DNA of 64,000 bases, from the NCBI GenBank assembly GCA_017397655.1, contig JAFQIG010000039.1:31011-95010 (forward strand), in the 5' to 3' direction. The translations under genes were made by a program, and so were the position numbers. The stretch comes from Clostridia bacterium (GTDB taxonomy: Bacteria; Bacillota; Clostridia; Oscillospirales; Acutalibacteraceae). How positions within the stretch are numbered: the stretch's first letter is position 1; every line of letters starts with the position of its first letter. This document shows, in pieces, positions 40,715 to 51,418 of this stretch. The notes under the pieces were generated by a model. That model searched no databases. It was not told the origin of the DNA and worked only from the letters and a program-made list of their open reading frames with translations.

Positions 40715-41674
40715 ATGAATTTTTCGGTGACGCAGGACAGCGTCACTCCCGGTACCGGGGATCTGGCTCTTATTAACGAGTATACCAGAAAAGAGCTTTC
40801 CGAGGATGATGTCTACACCTTTTCGGTCATTCTGTGCGATAACGAAATCGACAGAGATTTTGAACGCTTCAGCAAAGAATCCCTGAATACGCTTTGTGAG
40901 ATGTTCAAAGGTAAAACAGGCATCTTCGATCACAGTATGAAGGCTTCGGATCAAACGGCAAGAATCTATAAAACAGAGCTCGTCGAGGATCCGTCTCGTG
41001 TGACCTCTGTAGGCGAAGTATACACCTTTGTCAAGGGTTTTGCCTATATGCCGAAAACGTCACGCAACGAGGATCTGATCCGTGAGATTGACAGCGGCAT
41101 CAAAAAAGAAGTCAGTATCGGCTGTGCCGTAAAAAGAACGGTCTGTTCCGAATGTGATACGGATATTTCCGTCTGCTCTCATATCAAGGGTCAGGTCTAC
41201 GGCAAAAACACCTGTCACGGTATTCTGACGGATCCTTACGATGCGTACGAATGGTCGTTTGTCGCCGTTCCGGCACAGAAAGGTGCAGGTGTCACAAAAG
41301 CATTTTCCCGGAAGGAGGAAAACATAACAATGGACGGCATTATCAAAAAGCTGAAATCCGAAGGCGGCGATATCGTTTTGTCAAAGGACGAATCCGTAAA
41401 GCTTTGCAAAGAGATTGCATCTCTTGAAAAGGATGCATCTCTCGGCAGGGAATACAGAGAAAAGCTTCTTAACGAAACGCTTCGCCTTGCCATGACCGCA
41501 ATGCCTAACGTTTGCGGTGAGTCTCTGAAGTCAGTATGCGAAAAGCTCACTTTCGACGAGCTTTGTGCTCTCAAAAGCGGCTTTTCCGATATCGCAGGAA
41601 AGCGTATGCCTGTGTCACTTCAGCTGAGTGACGGAGAATCCGCAGTATCCTGTAACAACGAATTTAAAATTTAA
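40715..41674 (+). CDS. Prohead protease with C-terminal scaffold-like part
   Basis: 319 residues from ATG 40715; GGAGG is 19 nt upstream, while an in-frame ATA at 40703 overlapping the portal stop is 7 nt from it, so the true start may be ATA. Residues ~30-205 are an HK97-type prohead protease: GKTGIFDHSMKASDQTARIY (His) and SGIKKEVSIGCAVKRT (Ser). A Cys/His-rich insertion (CSECDTDISVCSHIKG, then NTCHG) is common in Clostridia phages. Residues ~205-319 are charged and helical (MDGIIKKLKSEGG...LEKDASLGREYREKLL), as in scaffold domains. It would trim scaffold and capsid during head maturation. Confidence 0.85.
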   Translation: MNFSVTQDSVTPGTGDLALINEYTRKELSEDDVYTFSVILCDNEIDRDFERFSKESLNTLCEMFKGKTGIFDHSMKASDQTARIYKTELVEDPSRVTSVGEVYTFVKGFAYMPKTSRNEDLIREIDSGIKKEVSIGCAVKRTVCSECDTDISVCSHIKGQVYGKNTCHGILTDPYDAYEWSFVAVPAQKGAGVTKAFSRKEENITMDGIIKKLKSEGGDIVLSKDESVKLCKEIASLEKDASLGREYREKLLNETLRLAMTAMPNVCGESLKSVCEKLTFDELCALKSGFSDIAGKRMPVSLQLSDGESAVSCNNEFKI

Positions 41675-41685
41675 CGGAGGTTTTT

Positions 41686-42024
41686 ATGATTATTTCTACT
41701 AACGGTTTTATGAACGAGTCTCTGACTCTTAACGGTGACGCTTCGCTTCAGTTCGGCGAAGTTGTCAAAATCAGCGACAACAACACCGTTGCCGCCTGTG
41801 CTGACGGTGATGCTTTTTGCGGCATCATCTCTCACGAAAAGAACGGTATCTGTGCAGTTCAGCTTCACGGTACCGTAACCGTCCCCTTTACCGGCACTGC
41901 TCCCAAGGCAGGCTATGTCAAGCTTTGCGCTGACGGTGCAAAGGGCGTCAAGTCGGGCACCGGCAGAGAGTATCTTGTGCTTTCTGTCAACTCTGTCAAC
42001 GGCACGGTAACTTTTATACTTTGA
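41686..42024 (+). CDS. Probable capsid decoration protein
   Basis: 112 residues, all-beta, small and located between prohead protease and major capsid gene, the standard place for head-decoration proteins. The sequence (QFGEVVKISDNNTVAACADGDAFCGIISHEKNGICAVQLHGTVTVPFTG) resembles the DUF2190/capsid-cement type. It would stabilise the mature shell. RBS GGAGG at good spacing. Confidence 0.7.
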   Translation: MIISTNGFMNESLTLNGDASLQFGEVVKISDNNTVAACADGDAFCGIISHEKNGICAVQLHGTVTVPFTGTAPKAGYVKLCADGAKGVKSGTGREYLVLSVNSVNGTVTFIL

Positions 42025-42039
42025 TTAGGAGGAAAATAT

Positions 42040-43050
42040 ATGTCTTTTGATTCTATCAGACTCGAAAAAGGTCTTTATACCACAGGCAAATCTTTTACAA
42101 ACGCTCTCGAAGCCATCGACCCTTCCGAAAATTATAAGGGTACGAATCTTGACGGTCTTGACGCGTATCAGCGCCAGCTCAAGCGCTTTGACATCAAGGT
42201 GAACGGTCCCGAATGCAGTGCCGTTGAAAAGTTCTTCACAAATACGGATTCTGCTGCACTCTTCCCCGAGTTTGTTGCGCGTGCAGTCCGTCAGGGTATG
42301 GAAGAGGCGGATATTCTGTCAAAGATCGTGGCAGTTACCACGGTTATCGACGGTCTTGATTACCGTTCGATAGAATCCGTTCCGTCGGATTCCGATAAAG
42401 AGCTTGCCGTCGTTGCCGAGGGCGCTCACATTCCCGAAACAATGATCCGCACTCAGGAAAATCTTGTAAAGCTCTATAAGCGCGGCAGAATGCTTACTGC
42501 TTCTTATGAAGCAATCAGATTCCAGAAGCTTGATCTTTTTGCGATCACTCTTCGTCAGATCGGTGCATATATCGCACGTTCTCAGTTTGCCGATGCCGTA
42601 AAGGTTCTTAAATACGGTGACGGCAACGACAATCCCGCATCCTCAACATCCGTAAAGGACAGCGCAAACCATACCGTTACTTATGCCGATATCATCGACT
42701 TCTGGAACAGCTTTTCTCCCTATTCGCTCACAACTCTTATTGCAGGTCCCGACAATACCGCAAAGCTCCTTAATCTTTCCGAATTCAAGGATGCTGCTGC
42801 AGGCTTTAACTTCCAGAGCACAGGCAAGATGATCACTCCCGTCGGTGCCGAGCTTATCCGTTCTTCCGCTGTTGACAGCTCCGATATTATCGGTCTTGAC
42901 AGCAGCTGTGCTCTTGAGATGATCAAGTCGGGCGAGGTTCTGACAGAGTTTGACAAGCTTATTGACCGTCAGCTCGAAAGAGCCGCTATCACTTCGACTG
43001 CAGGCTTTTCAAAAATCTTTAAGGATGCTTCAAAGATCCTTACCGTTTAA
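42040..43050 (+). CDS. HK97-fold major capsid protein
   Basis: 336 residues. After an N-terminal extension come PEFVARAVRQGMEEADILSKIVAVTTVIDGLDYRSI (N-arm), LVKLYKRGRMLTASYEAIRFQKLDLFAITLRQIGAYIARSQFADAVKVLKYGDGN (spine helix and P-domain), TTLIAGPDNTAKLL (A-domain) and GLDSSCALEMIKSGEVLTEFDKLIDRQLERAAITSTAGFSKIFKDASKIL at the C-terminus, the pattern of HK97-type capsid proteins. Strong AGGAGG RBS. Intact and without stop codons. Length suits a small to medium siphovirus-type head. Confidence 0.92.
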   Translation: MSFDSIRLEKGLYTTGKSFTNALEAIDPSENYKGTNLDGLDAYQRQLKRFDIKVNGPECSAVEKFFTNTDSAALFPEFVARAVRQGMEEADILSKIVAVTTVIDGLDYRSIESVPSDSDKELAVVAEGAHIPETMIRTQENLVKLYKRGRMLTASYEAIRFQKLDLFAITLRQIGAYIARSQFADAVKVLKYGDGNDNPASSTSVKDSANHTVTYADIIDFWNSFSPYSLTTLIAGPDNTAKLLNLSEFKDAAAGFNFQSTGKMITPVGAELIRSSAVDSSDIIGLDSSCALEMIKSGEVLTEFDKLIDRQLERAAITSTAGFSKIFKDASKILTV

Positions 43051-43061
43051 GGAGGTTTATT

Positions 43062-43424
43062 GTGAATCAGTGGACTGTTCTTGACAGTCTTCGGCAGATC
43101 ACAAGCCTTGATGACCGTGGGGCAGTGTCAAAGGCACTGCCCCTTTGCGAAGCGGCTGCAAATCAGATTATGCGCAGAATAAAGCACTCTGCCGACCCTG
43201 AAGATCCGAGACTCTCCCGTGCAGCAGCCGCTGTCGCTTATTACGATCTCGTGTTGCTCCTGTCCTCCGATGAGGACGGCACAACATCGTTCAAGGCAGG
43301 CGATGTTACGGTCAGCCGAAGCACTTCCGTTATGCTCGAAAGAGCTTCTCTTATCAAAAACGAAGCACTCATCGAGGCTCTTCCTCTATTCCGTGACGAT
43401 TCTTTTATTTTTGCCGCTGTTTAG
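43062..43424 (+). CDS. Probable head-tail connector (adaptor)
   Basis: 120 residues with GTG start after AAGGAGG. Mostly helical (SLRQITSLDDRGAVSKALPLCEAAANQIMRRIKHSADPEDPRLSRAAAAVAYYDLVLLL), a shape and position (right after the capsid gene) typical of phage head-completion/adaptor proteins of the gp6/gp15 type. Contains VTVSRS near the C-terminus, as do many such adaptors (GDVTV motif). Function by position. Confidence 0.7.
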   Translation: MNQWTVLDSLRQITSLDDRGAVSKALPLCEAAANQIMRRIKHSADPEDPRLSRAAAAVAYYDLVLLLSSDEDGTTSFKAGDVTVSRSTSVMLERASLIKNEALIEALPLFRDDSFIFAAV

Positions 43425-43433
43425 GAGGTTTTT

Positions 43434-43781
43434 ATGCAGATCAATCAATTTCTTAACAGATACGGCCGTGAAGCGGTCTTTACGGATGATGACGGTTGGT
43501 CATCGACGGCTTTTCATTGCTTTATCCAACCGCTTCGTTATAAAAACAAAATGTATCTCTACGGCGTCAACACCCAGATCGGTTACAACGCACAGGGACA
43601 TTACCTCTATATCGGTCCTCCCGAACACGATATCACATCCCTTGACGAAAATACTATACTGCTGTGCGACTCGATCAAGTATAAGATTGACCGTGCCGAA
43701 AAAGTATACTGCGGCAAGGATGTCTTTTATGTCTGGGCAATTATCCGAACAATCGTCGAAGACAGCGAGGTGACCGTATGA
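43434..43781 (+). CDS. Probable head-closure protein
   Basis: 115 residues, beta-rich (IQPLRYKNKMYLYGVNTQIGYNAQGHYLYIGPPEHDITSLDENTILLCDSIKYKIDRAEKVYCGKDVFYVWAIIRTI). Resembles stopper/head-closure proteins in size, order and beta content. Follows the adaptor by 9 nt with AGGAGG; its stop overlaps the next start (ATGA). Confidence 0.6.
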   Translation: MQINQFLNRYGREAVFTDDDGWSSTAFHCFIQPLRYKNKMYLYGVNTQIGYNAQGHYLYIGPPEHDITSLDENTILLCDSIKYKIDRAEKVYCGKDVFYVWAIIRTIVEDSEVTV

Positions 43782-44620
43782 GTACAATCAGCGCTTTACC
43801 GTCAGGCATCGTCGCCTGGCTTTCTCAACAAAGTGAGCTGTCACATATCACCTTTATGACGGAATTTCCTGCTGCCAAAAAAGCTATTCCTCTGAAAAAA
43901 GCTATCGTTGCAGTCGGTCTCAGCGAGGTCAGAATCAATGATAACTTCGTCGGTGACGGCAACGAAACTTTTGAGGATCAGGAATTCTGCCGTAATGCGG
44001 ATCTTGTCATCAATCTTGCCATTCACGTGCCGTACTCCTACGGCGGTGCCGCCTGTCACGATGTTTTTACCGATGTTGTGGATTGTCTGACCTTTGCAAC
44101 GGATCTTAATATCAGAGAATCAGGTTGCGGAAACGTTACTGCCGACAGAGACACCGATGCATTCGTCCTGAAAGGCTTTATCAGCATCAATGCTGACTTC
44201 TGCCCTGCCGCTTCAAGCGATCTTAACTTCAAATCATTTGAAAATCATGAGCTTTTATGCGGATCACACATCACCGATAACGACATTCACGTCACAATAG
44301 AAGAAAAAGAGCTGTGGACAAGCACGTTCGTTTCCGATTACTATTCGGGTAACGGCGCAGAAAGAAGAACCTTCAACTTAGGTTACAAACCGAAGTTCGT
44401 TTTTGTTTTTGAAACAGGCAGCTCCCCTGCCCTCTACGACAGCACGACGGGCTTAACAAGCGTAAACAGCGGTTACGCAAATTCCGATGTCGGCTCGCTC
44501 GGAATCGAAACGACCGATAACGGCTTTCGCGTCGAAAACGGCGAGTCAAACAAAGTCGGAAAGTCCGTTCCGTATCTGAACAAATCAGGCCGCTCCTACG
44601 GATATTTTGTTGTCAGATAA
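43778..44620 (+). CDS. Connector/tail-terminator-like protein with adhesin-like C-terminal domain
   Basis: 280 residues. The N-terminal ~145 residues look like a tail-terminator or connector protein (IVAWLSQQSELSHITFMTEFPAAKKAIPLKKAIVAVGLSEVRI...DLVINLAIHVPYSYGGAACHDVF). The C-terminal ~105 residues (from about 175) are a separate beta domain, TFVSDYYSGNGAERRTFNLGYKPKFVFVF ... GFRVENG...YLNKSGRSYGYFVVR. This is the kind of domain found at the ends of phage tail-fibre and surface-binding proteins. Such a fusion on a neck protein is odd. Last gene of the cassette; no tail genes follow, only tRNA-Leu. Confidence 0.65.
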   Translation: MSTISALPSGIVAWLSQQSELSHITFMTEFPAAKKAIPLKKAIVAVGLSEVRINDNFVGDGNETFEDQEFCRNADLVINLAIHVPYSYGGAACHDVFTDVVDCLTFATDLNIRESGCGNVTADRDTDAFVLKGFISINADFCPAASSDLNFKSFENHELLCGSHITDNDIHVTIEEKELWTSTFVSDYYSGNGAERRTFNLGYKPKFVFVFETGSSPALYDSTTGLTSVNSGYANSDVGSLGIETTDNGFRVENGESNKVGKSVPYLNKSGRSYGYFVVR

Positions 44621-44657
44621 ACACTAAAAAATTTTTTAAAAATTTTTAAAAAAAGTG

Positions 44658-44686
44658 TTGACAAGTGCATATGCGTCTGCTATAAT
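44658..44686 (+). promoter_or_regulatory. Promoter of tRNA-Leu
   Basis: TTGACA (44658-44663), 17 nt, TATAAT (44681-44686): perfect consensus, 14 nt before the mature tRNA. Upstream AACACT...AGTGTT flanking an A/T run (44620-44659) may act as a terminator for the head cassette. Confidence 0.92.
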
Positions 44687-44700
44687 ATGTAACGTTCCGA

Positions 44701-44784
44701 GCGAGAGTGGCGGAATCGGCAGACGCGCACGTTTGAGGGGCGTGTGTTTACGACGTACGGGTTCAAGTCCCGTCTCTCGCACCA
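44701..44784 (+). tRNA. tRNA-Leu (anticodon GAG)
   Basis: 84 nt including CCA. Acceptor GCGAGAG/CTCTCGC with discriminator A; anticodon stem CACGT/GCGTG around loop TTGAGGG, anticodon GAG; long variable arm and T-arm GGGTTCAAGTCCC. The long variable arm with A73 means leucine, not serine. Reads CUC/CUU codons. Confidence 0.95.
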
Positions 44785-44786
44785 AG

Positions 44787-44822
44787 ACAGAGTTGATACT
44801 TTGGTATCAGCTCTGTTTTTTG
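44787..44822 (+). terminator. Terminator after tRNA-Leu
   Basis: ACAGAGTTGATAC (44787-44799) pairs with GTATCAGCTCTGT (44804-44816), TTTTTT follows, 3 nt after the CCA. Confidence 0.92.
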
Positions 44823-44880
44823 TTCCGACAAGTTTTCAGGGACTTGAACCCCCTCTGCCGAAGGCAGATATAATTGATTG

Positions 44881-44911
44881 CCCGACGGCAACGCGTAGCG
44901 AGCGCGTCGGG
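44881..44911. repeat. CCCGACG...CGTCGGG hairpin
   Basis: CCCGACG/CGTCGGG arms enclose GCAACGCGTAGCGAGCG. A small palindromic element between the two copies of the tRNA 3' end, directly abutting the second copy. Confidence 0.5.
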
Positions 44912-44928
44912 TCCCGTCTCTCGCACCA
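44911..44928 (+). repeat. Duplicate of the tRNA-Leu 3' end (att-like)
   Basis: GTCCCGTCTCTCGCACCA is identical over 18 nt to the 3' end of tRNA-Leu at 44767-44784. Duplicated tRNA 3' ends are the hallmark of integration by site-specific recombinases. The 126 bp between copies contain only a terminator, a hairpin and a reversed T-arm-like string (GGGACTTGAACCCC), so any inserted element has been lost. Confidence 0.7.
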
Positions 44929-44930
44929 GG

Positions 44931-44966
44931 ATAAGCACTCACCAAAAGGTGGGTGCTTATTTTTTG
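44931..44966 (+). terminator. Second terminator after the tRNA duplicate
   Basis: ATAAGCACTCACC-AAAA-GGTGGGTGCTTAT then TTTTTT, 3 nt after the duplicated tRNA 3' end; it may be the original tRNA terminator. Confidence 0.9.
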
Positions 44967-44983
44967 TTATATGAAGCTTTTTC

Positions 44984-45146
44984 GGGGTACGGGTGTCCTG
45001 TCCGAAATTATTATTTATTATCGGGCGGCAGATTGCCGCCCCTGCATTTGGTGGTGCGATTACAGACCCTATCGGGTCATTCCGAACGTATGTGAAGAAT
45101 ATTTGAACAAAAGCAAAAGATCCTTCGCCTGCGGCTCAGGATGACA
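44984..45146 (+). repeat. Composite intergenic repeat A+B, copy 1
   Basis: Module A (GGTACGGGTGTCCTGTCC, AAATTATTATTTATTATCGGGCGGCAGATTGCCGCCCCTGCATTTGG in two parts) is followed by module B (TCGGGTCATTCCGAACGTATGTGAAGAAT, then AAAGATCCTTCGCCTGCGGCTCAGGATGACA in two parts). The pair recurs at 45267-45396. No ORF of note lies within. Confidence 0.8.
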
Positions 45147-45205
45147 ACCGTAAGTCGGTGCGTCTGACCAACCTATCAAGTAAGTCGTGCATTATAACCG
45201 CACGG

Positions 45206-45255
45206 CAGTTATATTCCGATGGCAAATATTGTAAATTCATCCAATTACTGTAAAT
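45206..45255 (+). repeat. Intergenic repeat module D, copy 1
   Basis: 50-nt unit beginning CAGTTATATTCCGATGGCAA and ending TTACTGTAAAT; 46 of 50 positions match the copy at 63814-63863. Confidence 0.8.
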
Positions 45256-45266
45256 ACAGCAAAACT

Positions 45267-45396
45267 TTATTATCGGGCGGCAGGTTGCCGCCCCTGCATT
45301 TGGTTGTGCGACCACAGACCCTGTCGGGTCATTCTGAACGAAGTGAAGAATCTTTCCTTGAATGTAAAGATCCTTCGCCGAACGCTCTGGATGATA
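45267..45396 (+). repeat. Composite intergenic repeat A+B, copy 2
   Basis: TTATTATCGGGCGGCAGG-TTGCCGCCCCTGCATTTGG followed by GTCGGGTCATTCTGAACGAAGTGAAGAATC and AAAGATCCTTCGCCG...GGATGA. Lies between module D and the end of dpaB. With copy 1 it fills most of the 44785-45440 gene-free stretch. Confidence 0.8.
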
Positions 45397-45440
45397 CCGA
45401 TTTTATTATGTGGTTTTTTGGTTCGTGTGTACAAATATGC

Positions 45441-46013
45441 TCAGGTAAACAGCGGCTGAAGCTGTTTGTTATTCAATGCGGCTTCGGCAGCGATCTTTAT
45501 CTTTGAAAAATCCGCCACAAGCGAGTTCGGTTTGCCGTTCGGGTCATCCTGCCGCATCGGCACAAAATATATATTCTTATTATTCATCAATCTGCCGATG
45601 TTCTGTGCTCCCGACGACAGCGCATCGTTTGTCGATACGCCGATAAGAACGGGGCGTGCATTGCGAAGATGCGCCTTTGCGGCAAGTGTCACGCATGAAT
45701 CGGTGATACCGTTTGACATCTTTGCAAGTGTATTTCCCGTACACGGAGCAATAATCAGAAGGTCAAGCAGCTTTTTGGGTCCTATCGGTTCTGCATCGGG
45801 TATGGTATGGATTATGCTGTTACCGCTTGTTTCAACAACCTTTTGTCTTATACTTTCTGCGGTTCCGAAGCGTGTATCTGTCGAATATGCCGTTTCTGAC
45901 ATTATCGGAATCACTTTATATCCTGCATCGGCAAGCGTTTTTATCTGCGGTATCACGCTATTGAATGTACAAAAGGATCCGCACATTGCAAAGCCGATTG
46001 TAATAAGGTTCAT
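45441..46013 (-). CDS. dpaB: Dipicolinate synthase subunit B
   Basis: 190 residues, flavoprotein (HFCD) family: MNLITIGFAMCGSFCTFNSVIPQIKTL at the N-terminus, LLIIAPCTGNTLAKMSNGITDSCVTLAAKAHLRNARPVLIGVSTNDALS (the PCTGNTxAK motif), and YFVPMRQDDPNGKPNSLVADF near the C-terminus. With DpaA it makes dipicolinic acid, the calcium-chelating core component of endospores. Overlaps the dpaA stop by 4 nt. Direct evidence of a spore-former. Confidence 0.95.
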   Translation of the reverse strand: MNLITIGFAMCGSFCTFNSVIPQIKTLADAGYKVIPIMSETAYSTDTRFGTAESIRQKVVETSGNSIIHTIPDAEPIGPKKLLDLLIIAPCTGNTLAKMSNGITDSCVTLAAKAHLRNARPVLIGVSTNDALSSGAQNIGRLMNNKNIYFVPMRQDDPNGKPNSLVADFSKIKIAAEAALNNKQLQPLFT

Positions 46014-46876
46014 TCGTTTCCCTCCCTTAAAATATTAAGAACAGTGTCACCTATTATGATTCCCGCAGTTTTCGGCGAGGTTCTGCCCGGCAATGACGGA
46101 GCGTTGATCGTTCTGATTCCGCGTTTTTGTGCATAATCAGCGTCTATTCCGTACGGTGCGGAAGCTATTTCTACAAACAGGCAATCGGATCTTGCGCCGT
46201 CAATTATTTTTTTGTCGATTATCGGTGCAGGCACGGTGTTAATAAGCACATCCGCCCTGTGTATATGACGGTGAAGCTCACGTATATATAAAGCCTCATA
46301 GCCCTCGGAGCTTGCCGAAGCAAGGCTCGAACACCGTCTTGCGGCAACGGTAACACGGCTGCCCATCGAACCGAAAAGCTTTGCGCACGCTTTTGCGGTT
46401 CTGCCGTAGCCTGTGATGAATATACGTGATGACCGAAGCGTTATCGGAAGAGAATGTATCAGGATTTCGCATACACCCTCGGCAGTCGGAACGGCATTGC
46501 GCACGGCAAACTCGTCTCTTAAGGCATAATCATAAACACGTATTCCTTTTTTAAAAAGCATTTCCGCAAACTCGCCTGCCATTCCGCAAAACACGAGACA
46601 TCCCGGTGTCAGCGAATCAGCAATCAGCTTCAAAGAAACCGTTTCGTTGCTGAGAGGTGCATTGAGATTTACACCGTCACGGCTGACGGGTACGGGCAGA
46701 ATAACGGCACGGGATTTTTTCAGCGCATCGGAAAGATCGCTGTTGAATGATATATCGCACGCTTTTTTATGCTTGTCAAATCCTAAAAGATGCACATTGA
46801 AGCCCTGTTCGATAAGGTCTTCTGCCATATATAAAAGGCGTTCATCGCCGCCTAAAACGGTAAATTCCGTATTCAT
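46010..46876 (-). CDS. dpaA: Dipicolinate synthase subunit A
   Basis: 288 residues from ATG 46876 (a TTG at 46882 with a better-spaced AAAGGA is an alternative). The N-terminal domain starts FTVLGGDERLLYMAEDLIEQGF; the NAD(P)-binding domain includes SSRIFITGYGRTAKACAKLFGSMGSRVTVAARR and VLINTVPAPIID. It acts on dihydroxy-tetrahydrodipicolinate from the lysine pathway. Sporulation gene expected to be expressed in the mother cell. Confidence 0.95.
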   Translation of the reverse strand: MNTEFTVLGGDERLLYMAEDLIEQGFNVHLLGFDKHKKACDISFNSDLSDALKKSRAVILPVPVSRDGVNLNAPLSNETVSLKLIADSLTPGCLVFCGMAGEFAEMLFKKGIRVYDYALRDEFAVRNAVPTAEGVCEILIHSLPITLRSSRIFITGYGRTAKACAKLFGSMGSRVTVAARRCSSLASASSEGYEALYIRELHRHIHRADVLINTVPAPIIDKKIIDGARSDCLFVEIASAPYGIDADYAQKRGIRTINAPSLPGRTSPKTAGIIIGDTVLNILREGNE

Positions 46877-46913
46877 TTGCAAAACTCATCCTTTCCCTTG
46901 ATACTTTCAGTAC

Positions 46914-46921
46914 AGTATATG
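46914..46921 (-). promoter_or_regulatory. Sporulation-sigma-like -10 element before dpaA
   Basis: Minus strand CATATACT, close to the sigma-E/sigma-K -10 consensus (CATAnnnT), about 40 nt upstream of dpaA. No convincing -35 element was found, so this is tentative. Confidence 0.35.
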
Positions 46922-47032
46922 ACCGTTTTTTTTAAAAGGATTATAAAAAGTTTAAATATATTTTTCACTAAAGGCTTTATTTTTTGAGAAAAGTAGAATA
47001 TAATAGTATATATATAAAGTAAAAGTAGGTAG

Positions 47033-51392
<4,360 letters not shown>

Positions 51393-51418
51393 TTTTTTGA
51401 AAGGCAGGCGAATGATAC

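Noticed and set aside
40703..44620. Encapsulin nanocompartment instead of phage capsid
   Set aside because: The HK97-fold protein is accompanied by terminase, portal and protease, which encapsulin loci lack.
46010..46038. 190-codon plus-strand ORF (45466-46038) opposite dpaB
   Set aside because: Shadow of dpaB, which has strong family motifs; the antisense product has none.
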